Shown one piece after another: positions 37,669 through 45,873 of a stretch of 64,000 bases of DNA. Below the pieces are notes generated by a model, which was given only the letters and a program-made list of their open reading frames with translations, was not told where the DNA came from and did not search any database. Source of the stretch: Lachnospiraceae bacterium (lineage in GTDB: Bacteria; Bacillota_A; Clostridia; Lachnospirales; Lachnospiraceae); the NCBI GenBank assembly GCA_016287765.1, contig JAEEWS010000001.1:1-64000 (forward strand). The letters run 5' to 3'. Position 1 is the stretch's first letter. Every line of letters starts with the position of its first letter. A program made the translations under genes and the position numbers.

Positions 37669-39770
37669 TATTTGATCCAATGTAACTCCAAAGAGTCTCC
37701 GTCCTTTATTAAATCTATGAACGCGGCATTCATCTTATTTATCAATATCTCAAGGTTACTGCCCTGAGGATTGTGGATATCAAAGCCGCTCTGATCCGAA
37801 GCATCTACGAATCTGTATTCACTCTTTCCGGAAAGAGTAAGAGGAATGCCGTTAAAGCTTACGGTGATGGAACCTCCCTGAACCGTCTTTTTAACCGGTA
37901 CTGCTTCAGTTTTTTTTGTAACGGCAGGTGCCTCGGTCTGTAAAGCCTCCTCTTCCTCAAGCCTGTTTGCTTCCTTTATCTCTTCCACCTTTTCGCTTAA
38001 AGTGGGTTCGGGTACGGAAGGGGTTCTCTCCAGTTCCACCTTGAAGTTCTCATAAACTTTGGTATTTTTATCCGCCGGCTCGTTGTTTACGTATATGCCT
38101 TCTTTATAGGAAAGTCCCAGACATTCCAGGATCTGCTCCAGGGTGTAATAATTCAGGGTTTCGATCTTATCTCCCTGTTTAATGCTGTAGAATCCGGAAA
38201 CCAGATTTCCGTTGGCAGACATGAACTTGGGACAGGTAACTTCTTTTCCGTCCACAATGAACCTGATCTCGCTCTTATATTCGGGAAGTCTATCTACATC
38301 CTTGGAACCGGGTGCTCCTACTGTAGATTCTACAATCGTAATGTCATCGTTGGGTTCGATGGGTGTACTGGCAGATGCCTCTTTGCCGTTAATCTTGATA
38401 ACAGCTGCTTCTCCAAGTTCTCCGCGCACCAGTCTTGCCTGACCGTTCAGGGTGAATTCCAATGCCTTTCCTCTCTTCGGGAAAAGGTTCTCGTTGGGAT
38501 ATCCCGCAGCCACCGCTACATCCAATACCGTAAGCTTGTTGTTGTCGTATAGCTTAACAGAATCTCCGTTAAGAGAAGCATATACAAAATTGTTTTTCTT
38601 TTCGTAATAATTAAGGCATATGCCTATGGGAGTAACATACATGGGATCCGGCTTAAAATCACCGTTAACCGACTCCACAAAGGACAACACCTCGGCACCT
38701 CTTAAAGCCACTCTTTCCTTGGGCAGTTTAAGAGCCTTTGCCAGACTTTCGGTAAAGCCCTGGATCTTTCCGCCTCCACCTACTACAAAGCAGGCAGAAA
38801 CAGTTTTTCCACCGTTTATCTCAATGATCCTGTCGGCTATGAGCTTTGTCATCTCCTCGATCTTTCCCTTAAGTTCTCCGTTAACTTCAGCGGGTGTGGT
38901 CTTTTGCTTAATGCCCATTATGTCCGCATAAGGGATTGACTTCCTTTTACTGCAGGCAGCAAGCTTAATATTCTCGGCGGTGTTAAATTCCACCAGATGA
39001 GCGGCCGCCACCACTTCGGTAAGAGCATCGCCCGCCATGGGGATCATACCGTAGGCGGTAATGCTTCCGTCCTTTGTAATACAGATATCGCTGGTACCCG
39101 CGCCCACATCCACAAGCGCAATATTTAAAAGCCTGAATTTCTCCGGTATGGCAACAAGGATAGCCGCTATGGGCTCAAGTGTAAGGTTATTCACCTTAAG
39201 CCCCGCTTTTTCTACAGTTGTGTACAGTCCTTCTATAACTTCATCGGGAAGGAAGGTAGCCAAAACATCGGCCCCTATCTTTGATGCCTTATGATCCAGC
39301 AGACTGGACATCTGGAAATCATTCAGATAATAATGCACTACTGTGTAGGCAACACAGTAATAGTTTATCTTTTCCTCCCGGGCGCCTGCCTTAATGGCGG
39401 CATATGCTTTCTCTACGCCCAGAAGTTCCATCTCTCTGATGTTAACGTCTTTTACATTGATCTCTTCGGGAAATTCCTGATCCACTCTTACAGTCACGGT
39501 CTTAAGCACACGTCCGGCAGCAGCTATGCACACGTCCGTAAGCTTTGTGCCGCCCAGCTGCTTTTCAAGACTTCTTTTGACCTGCTTTATGGTCTCCGTA
39601 ACCTTGCCTATGTCATGGATCTGTCCGTCCATCATGGCGCGGGTTTCATGCATTTTCACTTCTTGCGCGACCACAGTGAAATCAGTTGCGTTCTTTTTGT
39701 ATCCAACGGTTCCGACTATACTTCTGGTACCGATGTCCAGACCGAAAACATATTGATCCGCTTTGCCCAT
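37668..39770 (-). CDS. FtsA/PilM-like actin-fold protein with long C-terminal extension
   Basis: The 700 residues start at ATG 39770 (MGKADQYVFGLDIGTRS) behind a strong GGGAGGAA site. The first half is an actin/HSP70-type ATPase with phosphate-1 motif GLDIGTRSIVGTV, phosphate-2 ALVDVGAGTSDICI and adenosine motif CFVVGGGGKIQG, as in FtsA. The remaining roughly 330 residues are not FtsA-like: beta-rich segments with NGKEASASTPI, VDGKEVTCPKF and VNNEPADKNTK, an acidic Glu/Pro linker, and a final beta-rich block. No C-terminal amphipathic membrane anchor like that of FtsA is visible. It lies between coaE and walJ. A cytoskeletal or cell-wall role is inferred. Confidence 0.8.
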   Translation of the reverse strand: MGKADQYVFGLDIGTRSIVGTVGYKKNATDFTVVAQEVKMHETRAMMDGQIHDIGKVTETIKQVKRSLEKQLGGTKLTDVCIAAAGRVLKTVTVRVDQEFPEEINVKDVNIREMELLGVEKAYAAIKAGAREEKINYYCVAYTVVHYYLNDFQMSSLLDHKASKIGADVLATFLPDEVIEGLYTTVEKAGLKVNNLTLEPIAAILVAIPEKFRLLNIALVDVGAGTSDICITKDGSITAYGMIPMAGDALTEVVAAAHLVEFNTAENIKLAACSKRKSIPYADIMGIKQKTTPAEVNGELKGKIEEMTKLIADRIIEINGGKTVSACFVVGGGGKIQGFTESLAKALKLPKERVALRGAEVLSFVESVNGDFKPDPMYVTPIGICLNYYEKKNNFVYASLNGDSVKLYDNNKLTVLDVAVAAGYPNENLFPKRGKALEFTLNGQARLVRGELGEAAVIKINGKEASASTPIEPNDDITIVESTVGAPGSKDVDRLPEYKSEIRFIVDGKEVTCPKFMSANGNLVSGFYSIKQGDKIETLNYYTLEQILECLGLSYKEGIYVNNEPADKNTKVYENFKVELERTPSVPEPTLSEKVEEIKEANRLEEEEALQTEAPAVTKKTEAVPVKKTVQGGSITVSFNGIPLTLSGKSEYRFVDASDQSGFDIHNPQGSNLEILINKMNAAFIDLIKDGDSLELHWIK

Positions 39771-39818
39771 CTCAAGACTTCCTCCCTTAAAATCTAACAA
39801 ATTTTAATTTTATCAATT

Positions 39819-40436
39819 TTATTGTATCGCGTCAAGAAGCATTATCCTCTGATCCGCTTCCTTTTTCCAAGTTTCGGACCCGTCATGATTTTCAAGGACA
39901 AAAGTGCTTCCTTTTCTGAACTCTTCCTCGGAAAGCTGATTTTCAAAGATCTCTCTTATCTTTTCTTCACTCCAGTCTCTGGACGCCCTGATCCTTCGGA
40001 TCCTTTCCTCTTCATAGGCATATACGTACCAGACATCGTCACAGAGCCTGCCGATACCCGACTCGATAAGAAGGGCCGCTTCTATTATAAGCACTTTATG
40101 CTCCGAAGCTTTCATCCTTTTAAGCACTTCCTCTATGACCCTTGGATGGGTGATCTCATTCAATCTTTCAAAGCCCTTGGGGGAATTGTTTACCGCAAGG
40201 GTAAGAGCTTTTCTTGAGATCATTTTGCTGCCCGGCTCCATAATACCTTCGCCGTATTCTTTTAACAAAGGCTCATAGGTGGCACCACCCGGTTCCATAA
40301 GCTCATGGGCGATGACATCACAGTGGATGAATTCTCCGTCGTGCCCGGACATGATGTATTCCGCCACAGAGGATTTGCCGCTTCCCGCACCTCCCGTAAG
40401 TCCTATTATTATCTTGTCCTCAAATCTTCTTTTCAT
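39819..40436 (-). CDS. coaE: Dephospho-CoA kinase
   Basis: Catalyses the last step of coenzyme A synthesis. The start ATG 40436 (MKRRFEDKIIIGLTGG) lies one base after the polA stop, giving 205 residues. A longer frame inside polA is rejected. The P-loop GGAGSGKS occupies residues 15-22. Other landmarks are DVIAHELMEPG, NEITHPRV and the lid region RIRRIRASRDWSEEKIREI. The polA-coaE pairing is common in Firmicutes. coaD, the preceding pathway step, is also in this window (58317-58808). Confidence 0.95.
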   Translation of the reverse strand: MKRRFEDKIIIGLTGGAGSGKSSVAEYIMSGHDGEFIHCDVIAHELMEPGGATYEPLLKEYGEGIMEPGSKMISRKALTLAVNNSPKGFERLNEITHPRVIEEVLKRMKASEHKVLIIEAALLIESGIGRLCDDVWYVYAYEEERIRRIRASRDWSEEKIREIFENQLSEEEFRKGSTFVLENHDGSETWKKEADQRIMLLDAIQ

Positions 40437-40437
40437 A

Positions 40438-43134
40438 TCAATGAGCTGCGTCCCAGTTCTCTCCCGCAGCCACGGAGACTTCAAGTTTAACGCGAAGATC
40501 CGCCGCCTTCATCATCTCATCGCTTACAAGCTTCATTACCTCATCCTTTTCCTCATTGGGAACTTCCAGCAGCAATTCATCATGAACCTGAAGAAGGATC
40601 CTGGATCTCAGACCTCTTTCCTTAAGGGCCCGATTAACATTTACCAGAGCGATCTTCATTATATCCGCAGCAGTTCCCTGGATGGGCGAATTCATGGCGA
40701 TCCTTTCGGCTCCCTGACGCACCATAAAGTTGGAGGACTTTATCTCGGGAATGGGTCTTCTCCTCTTATAAAGAGTAATTGCATATCCCTTCTCTCTGGC
40801 CTCTTTTACCAATGAGTCCAGGAATTCCTTTATAGCCGGATAGTTAGCAAAATACTGGTTTATATAGCCTTCCGCCTCTTTTCTCGAAACCTTTATCTCC
40901 TGTCCGAGACCAAAGGAACTCATACCATAGATTATGCCGAAATTTACAGCCTTGGCATTGCTTCTCATTTCCTTTGTAACTTCCTCCTGAGGTATGTTAA
41001 ATACCTTGGCGGCAGTTATCCTGTGTATATCCCGGCCTTCGGAATAGGCCGATATAAGGCTTTCATCCCCGGACATATGCGCAAGGAGCCTCAACTCTAT
41101 CTGGGAATAGTCGGCATCCACAAAGCAGCAGCCTTCCTTCGGCACAAACATCTTTCTGATCTCTCTGCCGGATTCTCTTCGAACCGGAATGTTCTGAAGA
41201 TTGGGATCCGCACTACTGAGTCTTCCGGTCATAGTAACGGTCTGATTGAATTTTGTATGTATCCTGCCGTCCGGGCATATATAGGCTCCGAGGCCGTCCG
41301 CATAGGTACTTTTAAGTTTTGTAAGTTCCCGGTATTTAAGGACTTTATCCGCTATAGGGTCTTCATATCTTAATTTTTCCAGCACATCGGCTGCTGTGGA
41401 ATAACCGCTTTTTGTCTTTTTCCCGCCGGGAAGTTTAAGTTTCTCAAACAATACTTCTCCCAGTTGCTTGGGTGAGTTTATATTAAACTCAAAGCCCACG
41501 CTCTTATATATATCCTTCTCTTCCTCTTCTATCTTTGAATTAAGGAATCTTCCGTAATCCACAAGCGCATTCCTGTCAATGCCTATGCCTTCAACTTCCA
41601 TTTCTCTTAGGTCGAAAAGAAGAGGCATTTCCACATTCAGGAAAAGATCCAGCATTTCCTTTTCCTGAAGTTCGTTTACCGCCCTTTCGTATCCGGCAAA
41701 AACCGCATGTGCATAATGTCCAAGAAGTTCTTCCGCCTTTTTTGTGGCTTCTCTTAAAAAACTGTTGTCAAGGACAGCTTCCGCCAGAGTGGTTTTTCCG
41801 AAGACCTCCTTTACTTCGGGCAAGGTTTTACCCAAAAGATCTCTGGCTATATCACATTCGGTATATGCGTTTTTGCCGGGATAAAGAAGATAACAGGCAA
41901 CGGCCAGATCTATGACCTTATCCCTTATGTCCTTAAACTTTTCAGACGCCTCCTTAATATCGCAGCAGGCAAGTTTAACATCTTCCTTTACCAGTCCGGT
42001 AAGTTCCTTTATAAATACCTGTTCATCGAACCTCGTATTTATCAGAAAACAAAAAGCTTTATTTCCTCTTTCAACGGCTCCTGCCACCATTTCTTTACCG
42101 AAACCGTCATCTGCGTCGCAGGCTGCAAAGGAAAGTGCTGCCCAGGAGCTCTTTTCCTCCCTCAATTCGTCAAAAGCAGCCTTATAGCCCGATACATCTT
42201 CAATCGCGATAAGTTCCGGTTCAGGTAGCTCTGTTTCAATATCGTTTGCTCTGACTTCTTCCCTTGCTTCCTCGGAAAATCTGTTTAAAAACGACTTCAG
42301 TTCCAGATCTTTACATATCACATATGCTTCAGGAGTAAAGATATTCCCAAGCTTCGCATCCTGAAGATTAAAATCCATGTCACAGTCCGTCTTTATGGTA
42401 GCAAGCCATTTGCAGAAGTAGGCATCTTCCTTGCCTTTCACCAGCTTGTCGTGATTTGCTCCTTTTACCTTATCCAGATTTGCATATATACCGTCCAGAT
42501 CCCCAAATTCCTGCAAAAGCTTGGTGGCGCCGACTTTGCCTATGCCTTCCACACCCTTGTAATTATCTGAAGAATCACCCATTATGGCTTTAAGGTCAAT
42601 AATAAGCGAAGGTCTTTCCAGACCGAATTCGGCAGCGAACTCCTCATTATTGTAATCCTTTATCGTTGTCTGTCCCTTTGATGTGGAAGGTATCCTTACC
42701 TTTACCTTGTCGGTAGCCAGCTGCAAAAGATCCTTATCGCCTGATATAACGGTTACTTCCAGTCCTTCCCCCGAACACCTGCGTGCAACGGTCCCTATAA
42801 GATCATCCGCCTCATAGCCTCCTTTTTCCATAACAAAAATGCCCATGGCTTGAAGCAGGTCATGCAGAAGGGGAAATTGAGAACCAAGTGCTTCCTCCAT
42901 GGGTTTTCTCTGTGCCTTATATTCTTTAAAGCTTAAATGTCTGAAGGTGGGTTCGGGAACATCAAAGGCTATAGCCATATATTGAGGCTTTTCTTCGTCC
43001 ATGAGCTTAAAAAGGATGCTTAAAAACCCTTTTATACCGTTTGTATGCTGTCCTTTTGACGTGGTCATGTCCGGCAGCCCGAAATAGGCCCTGTTTACTA
43101 TGCTGTTACCATCTATTAGTACTATCTTATCCAT
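40438..43134 (-). CDS. polA: DNA polymerase I (no functional proofreading domain)
   Basis: Gap-filling and primer-removing polymerase. The 898 residues have the 5' nuclease domain (1 to about 290; GGYEADDLIGTVAR, ISGDKDLLQL, GDSSDNYKGVEGIGKVGA) and the polymerase domain with motif A DADYSQIELRLLAH, motif B KAVNFGIIYGMSSFGLG and motif C QVHDELLLEVP. The middle 3'-5' exonuclease domain (about 310-480) lacks the DEDD residues: the FDTET position reads WAALSFAACD. Proofreading is therefore probably absent, as in Bacillus stearothermophilus and Thermus enzymes. polA is the first gene of a long operon. Confidence 0.97.
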   Translation of the reverse strand: MDKIVLIDGNSIVNRAYFGLPDMTTSKGQHTNGIKGFLSILFKLMDEEKPQYMAIAFDVPEPTFRHLSFKEYKAQRKPMEEALGSQFPLLHDLLQAMGIFVMEKGGYEADDLIGTVARRCSGEGLEVTVISGDKDLLQLATDKVKVRIPSTSKGQTTIKDYNNEEFAAEFGLERPSLIIDLKAIMGDSSDNYKGVEGIGKVGATKLLQEFGDLDGIYANLDKVKGANHDKLVKGKEDAYFCKWLATIKTDCDMDFNLQDAKLGNIFTPEAYVICKDLELKSFLNRFSEEAREEVRANDIETELPEPELIAIEDVSGYKAAFDELREEKSSWAALSFAACDADDGFGKEMVAGAVERGNKAFCFLINTRFDEQVFIKELTGLVKEDVKLACCDIKEASEKFKDIRDKVIDLAVACYLLYPGKNAYTECDIARDLLGKTLPEVKEVFGKTTLAEAVLDNSFLREATKKAEELLGHYAHAVFAGYERAVNELQEKEMLDLFLNVEMPLLFDLREMEVEGIGIDRNALVDYGRFLNSKIEEEEKDIYKSVGFEFNINSPKQLGEVLFEKLKLPGGKKTKSGYSTAADVLEKLRYEDPIADKVLKYRELTKLKSTYADGLGAYICPDGRIHTKFNQTVTMTGRLSSADPNLQNIPVRRESGREIRKMFVPKEGCCFVDADYSQIELRLLAHMSGDESLISAYSEGRDIHRITAAKVFNIPQEEVTKEMRSNAKAVNFGIIYGMSSFGLGQEIKVSRKEAEGYINQYFANYPAIKEFLDSLVKEAREKGYAITLYKRRRPIPEIKSSNFMVRQGAERIAMNSPIQGTAADIMKIALVNVNRALKERGLRSRILLQVHDELLLEVPNEEKDEVMKLVSDEMMKAADLRVKLEVSVAAGENWDAAH

Positions 43135-43167
43135 GTATCTATTTTCCTTCCCTTATTACCTGCTCCT

Positions 43168-43545
43168 TTAAAACAAAGCGCCTCTCAACAGTAAAGTCCC
43201 CAGGATCGCAATGGCTCCGAACAATGCCAGAAAAGCGATGATCCAGTTCCTTTTTCTCACTTTTCTGTTGTACTCTTCGTCCTCGATCTTTTTAAGGAGC
43301 ACCTCCACCGTCTGGGGGATATTTGAATCACCGTATTCGTTCAGATATCTGACAGTGGTATAAAACATAAAATAAGCCTTCAGTTCTTCCATACAGGACG
43401 GACATTTTCTTACGTGCTTTACGAAAGCCAGCTCCGTTTTATAGGGAAGCTCTCCGCAGATAAACTCTCCGTTCAATTTTTGTATCTCGCGACAATCTGA
43501 AGGAATATCGGGTTTTATTGTTTTGTGAAAACTATGTTTTTTCAT
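43168..43545 (-). CDS. Zinc-finger anti-sigma-like membrane protein (hypothetical)
   Basis: A 125-residue protein with an N-terminal HC2-like zinc-finger pattern (C30, H44, C48, C51: H-x3-C-x2-C), a charged middle and one C-terminal membrane helix (about 101-122). This layout resembles ZAS-type anti-sigma factors, but no sigma factor gene is adjacent. It may instead be a small regulatory membrane protein. The ATG at 43545 lies only 7 bases from the TATAAT box and has no ribosome site, suggesting a leaderless mRNA. Confidence 0.6.
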   Translation of the reverse strand: MKKHSFHKTIKPDIPSDCREIQKLNGEFICGELPYKTELAFVKHVRKCPSCMEELKAYFMFYTTVRYLNEYGDSNIPQTVEVLLKKIEDEEYNRKVRKRNWIIAFLALFGAIAILGTLLLRGALF

Positions 43546-43551
43546 ATTAAG

Positions 43552-43580
43552 ATTATAATTTTTGCATGTGACATTTGCAA
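43552..43580 (-). promoter_or_regulatory. Promoter of the zinc-finger membrane protein (leaderless)
   Basis: Minus-strand TTGCAA (43580-43575), 17 bases, TATAAT (43557-43552). The start codon begins at 43545, at the expected transcription start. Confidence 0.6.
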
Positions 43581-43601
43581 GGGAAAATCTTTAAAAAGCG
43601 G

Positions 43602-43630
43602 TTGAATTTAATTGTGGTTTGTGGTAATAT
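43602..43630 (+). promoter_or_regulatory. Promoter of tRNA-Leu and comFB
   Basis: TTGAAT (43602-43607), 17 bases, TAATAT (43625-43630), ending 9 bases before the tRNA. No terminator lies between the tRNA and comFB, so they may be co-transcribed. Confidence 0.65.
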
Positions 43631-43639
43631 ACACCCGTT

Positions 43640-43722
43640 GCTGGTGTGGCGGAATGGCAGACGCAACAGACTCAAAATCTGTCGGGGGCAACTTCGTGCG
43701 GGTTCAAGTCCCGCCACCAGCA
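43640..43722 (+). tRNA. tRNA-Leu (anticodon CAA)
   Basis: An 83-base cloverleaf with acceptor stem GCTGGTG / CACCAGC, D arm, anticodon stem ACAGA / TCTGT with loop CTCAAAA (anticodon CAA, decoding UUG), a long class II variable arm as in leucine tRNAs, and T arm GCGGG / CCCGC with TTCAAGT. The discriminator is A. The 3' CCA is not encoded. It is the only RNA gene seen in the window. Confidence 0.95.
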
Positions 43723-43761
43723 TTGATCCTTAGGTTCATTTTTTTCAAGGGAGGTAAGGGT

Positions 43762-44052
43762 ATGGAGATCGTATTACGTAACTTAACCGAAGATTATGTA
43801 ATGCTAGTTTATAATGAGATATCTTCCACTCTTGATTGCTGTAAATGCGATCAATGTCGTCTTGACATGATCTCTTACGCATTGAACAGGTTGAAGCCCA
43901 GATATGTGGTTTCTTCCGAAGGTGAGCTTATGACCAAGCTTTGCGAATTCGATTATCAATTCGAGACCAATGTAATGTCCGAACTTGCCAAGGCGGCAAA
44001 GGTAGTTAAAGCAAATCCCCGCCACAAATTGAATAAAGATGAAAACAAATAA
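43762..44052 (+). CDS. comFB: ComFB-like protein
   Basis: Small (96-residue) protein of the late-competence ComFB family. ATG 43762 is preceded by GGGAGG at 43750-43755. Family features are the N-terminal LRNLTEDYVM, a Cys cluster (C26, C27, C29, C32) followed by DMISYALNRLKPRYV, and a charged C-terminal tail. ComFB proteins have been reported to bind cyclic dinucleotides in some bacteria; whether this one does is unknown. A longer frame from 43612 runs through the tRNA and is rejected. Confidence 0.88.
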   Translation: MEIVLRNLTEDYVMLVYNEISSTLDCCKCDQCRLDMISYALNRLKPRYVVSSEGELMTKLCEFDYQFETNVMSELAKAAKVVKANPRHKLNKDENK

Positions 44053-44081
44053 AAAATCCCGTTTAAAAAACGGGATTTTTT
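44052..44081. terminator. Bidirectional terminator between comFB and the Nudix gene
   Basis: Stem AAAAATCCCGTTT / AAACGGGATTTTT with a 3-base loop, with A- and T-rich flanks that serve as U-tracts on either strand. It lies between convergent genes. Confidence 0.92.
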
Positions 44082-44087
44082 TACTGA

Positions 44088-44543
44088 TTATGCTTCCTTT
44101 TCTTTCTTGCCCCACATTCCCTTCTTTTTGAGCTCTATGTAATCTGCATAGGCTCTCTCAAGGATCTGTTTCTCATTGGCAAATTTAAGGAGATGAAGCG
44201 CTTCATGGTATTTATAGTATCCGGAATCCATGAAATATTCCTCTCGTTGCGGCTTGCTATAGTAGCTTTCGGATGACATAAGATACCAATGTACATCCTT
44301 TGATACCGTATCCTGTTGAGCAGAAAACGTGTATGAACTTTTTCCGACGTATTTAACTATTGTCCCGTCAGCACCAGTCTCTTCTTTTACTTCTCTCAGC
44401 GCAGTCTGTTCATGCTCCTCGCCATGCTCGACGGTTCCTTTCGGCAAAACCCATCCTTCATACTTGTTTTTGTAATTCTTGTACAGAAGAAGTATCTTTC
44501 CTCTAAAAATAACAACACCGCCACAGCTCGTTGCTTCAACCAT
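44088..44543 (-). CDS. Nudix hydrolase
   Basis: Hydrolase of nucleoside diphosphates linked to another moiety. The start ATG 44543 (MVEATSCGGVVIF) follows GGAGGCATTGCG, giving 151 residues. The Nudix box is complete at residues 36-58: G36-x5-E42-x7-R50-E51-V-K-E54-E55-x-G57. The preceding GWVLPKG motif is common in Ap4A- or diadenosine polyphosphate hydrolase-like members. The C-terminal half is a helical extension ending GMWGKKEKEA. The substrate is not predictable. Confidence 0.92.
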   Translation of the reverse strand: MVEATSCGGVVIFRGKILLLYKNYKNKYEGWVLPKGTVEHGEEHEQTALREVKEETGADGTIVKYVGKSSYTFSAQQDTVSKDVHWYLMSSESYYSKPQREEYFMDSGYYKYHEALHLLKFANEKQILERAYADYIELKKKGMWGKKEKEA

Positions 44544-44663
44544 CGCAATGCCTCCGTAGGTGTTATAAAAACTTAAACTGAGTTCAGTATACATCATTTA
44601 CGATTTCCTTGCAACCAAAAACTTTTCCGCGAATTAGAAGGCTTTATTTTATTGTTTCTTTGG

Positions 44664-44692
44664 TTTACAAAGTCTTATCAACCATTTATAAT
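44664..44692 (+). promoter_or_regulatory. Promoter of the SPFH gene
   Basis: TTTACA (44664-44669), 17 bases, TATAAT (44687-44692), 45 bases before the ATG. A small CGGGC-AAAA-GCCCG hairpin (44706-44719) lies in the leader just before the AAAGGAGAG ribosome site. Confidence 0.65.
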
Positions 44693-44737
44693 CTACTTCG
44701 AACTACGGGCAAAAGCCCGAAACAAAAGGAGAGAAAA

Positions 44738-45724
44738 ATGGGATTATTAATTTTTGGATTATTTGTAGTTGTTATTGCGATCGTAGCCGGTATCGCCATG
44801 AAAAACAGCAGAGCCGGAATGGCAGGTAAGATCATCAGTGTACTCGGTGCTATCGTCGGTCTCGTATTCATCATCATAAGCTGTTTCGCTACCGTGCCCA
44901 CAGGACACACAGGTATCCTTACCACCTTCGGTAAGGTTGAAGACACAACCTATGAAGCAGGTGTTCATTTCATCCTTCCCTGGCAGAAAGTAGTGAATAT
45001 GGATAACCGTGTACAAAAGCTTACAAAAGACATGGAAGCCTTCTCCTCCGACATTCAGGAAGTTTCCCTGATCTACACTTTGAACTATCGTATCGAAAGT
45101 TCACAGGCTCAAAAGCTTTATAAGACAGTCGGTACCAATTTTGCTACCACCATCATCGAGCCCAAGATCGAGGACGCGGTTAAGACCATTACCGCTCAAT
45201 ACAATGCCGAAAACCTTGTTTCAAAAAGAGCCGAGCTGGGTGATAAGATCGAGGATCTTCTTACCGAAAGCCTCGCTTCCTACAACATCGTTGTTACAGG
45301 CACAGCAGTTGAAAATCTTGACTTCACTAACGAATTCACCAATGCCGTTGAAGCAAAGCAGGTAGCTGAGCAGAACAAGATCAAGGCTAAGACCGAGCAG
45401 GAACGTGAAACAATGGAGAAAGAGGAAGAATTAAAGCGTAACGAAGCAGCCGCACAGTCAGCAGCCAAAGTAGCAAAAACCGAAGCTGAAGCCGCTGCTG
45501 AAGTAGCAAAGATCCAGGCAAACGCAGATCTGGAAGTCTCCAAGATCCAGGCCGATGCAGCCGAATACGCAGGTCAGAAGGAAGCAGCCAAGAACAAGGC
45601 CATTTCCGAGTCCATCACTGATGAACTTCTTGAGTACAATTACATCCTTCAGTGGGACGGAAAGCTTCCCGAAACATATATGGGAACCGATAAAGTAAAT
45701 ACCATATTGGACATCACAAAGTAA
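44738..45724 (+). CDS. SPFH/prohibitin-like membrane protein
   Basis: Stomatin/prohibitin/flotillin-family protein that scaffolds membrane microdomains. The start ATG 44738 (MGLLIFGLF) follows AAAAGGAGAGAAAA, giving 328 residues; a longer frame lacks a ribosome site. Two hydrophobic segments lie at about 3-21 and 29-52. The SPFH domain runs from about 50 to 230 (VPTGHTGILTTFGKV, EDTTYEAGVHFILPW, DMEAFSSDIQEVSL), followed by an Ala/Glu-rich coiled coil (230-300) and a short C-terminal block. It is monocistronic, with its own promoter and terminator. Neighbours give no clue to a partner protease. Confidence 0.9.
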   Translation: MGLLIFGLFVVVIAIVAGIAMKNSRAGMAGKIISVLGAIVGLVFIIISCFATVPTGHTGILTTFGKVEDTTYEAGVHFILPWQKVVNMDNRVQKLTKDMEAFSSDIQEVSLIYTLNYRIESSQAQKLYKTVGTNFATTIIEPKIEDAVKTITAQYNAENLVSKRAELGDKIEDLLTESLASYNIVVTGTAVENLDFTNEFTNAVEAKQVAEQNKIKAKTEQERETMEKEEELKRNEAAAQSAAKVAKTEAEAAAEVAKIQANADLEVSKIQADAAEYAGQKEAAKNKAISESITDELLEYNYILQWDGKLPETYMGTDKVNTILDITK

Positions 45725-45742
45725 TCATAGAAATTTTGATAG

Positions 45743-45776
45743 AAAAAAGAGCCTCGTACATCAGGCTCTTTTTTTA
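45743..45776. terminator. Bidirectional terminator between SPFH and U32 genes
   Basis: Stem AAGAGCCT / AGGCTCTT with an 8-base loop and T-runs on both strands. It is distinct from the larger palindrome starting at 45794. Confidence 0.88.
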
Positions 45777-45873
45777 TTCTACCCCACGTCTGATGAGCCT
45801 TTGGGGACGGGGTTAGGGGTTCACTTTTTGAACCCCTAACCCCGTCCCCAAAGGCTCATTCTACCCCGCGTCT
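45776..45873. repeat. Palindromic insertion flanked by a 16-bp direct repeat
   Basis: A perfect inverted repeat with 30-bp arms (45794-45823 and 45829-45858) and a 5-base loop. It is flanked by ATTCTACCCCACGTCT (45776-45791) and ATTCTACCCCGCGTCT (45858-45873), 15 of 16 identical. Both flanks, read on the minus strand, encode the last residues IRRGVE of the U32 protein plus a stop: TGA from the palindrome on one side, TAA on the other. This is the pattern of insertion with target duplication. No transposase gene is nearby. Confidence 0.85.

Noticed and set aside
40438..43134. polA as a damaged gene because of missing exonuclease residues
   Set aside because: Loss of the proofreading residues with an intact polymerase is common in PolA of Bacilli and Clostridia.
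43168..43545. Anti-sigma factor with a cognate sigma gene
   Set aside because: No sigma factor is adjacent; only the zinc-finger pattern and single membrane helix support the idea.
43612..43761. In-frame extension of comFB through the tRNA gene
   Set aside because: It would translate the tRNA-Leu sequence; ATG 43762 has a strong GGGAGG site and gives the family-length protein.
45794..45823. G-quadruplex in the GGGGACGGGGTTAGGGG arm
   Set aside because: Only three G-runs per strand within the arm; the perfect complementary arm makes a hairpin far more likely.
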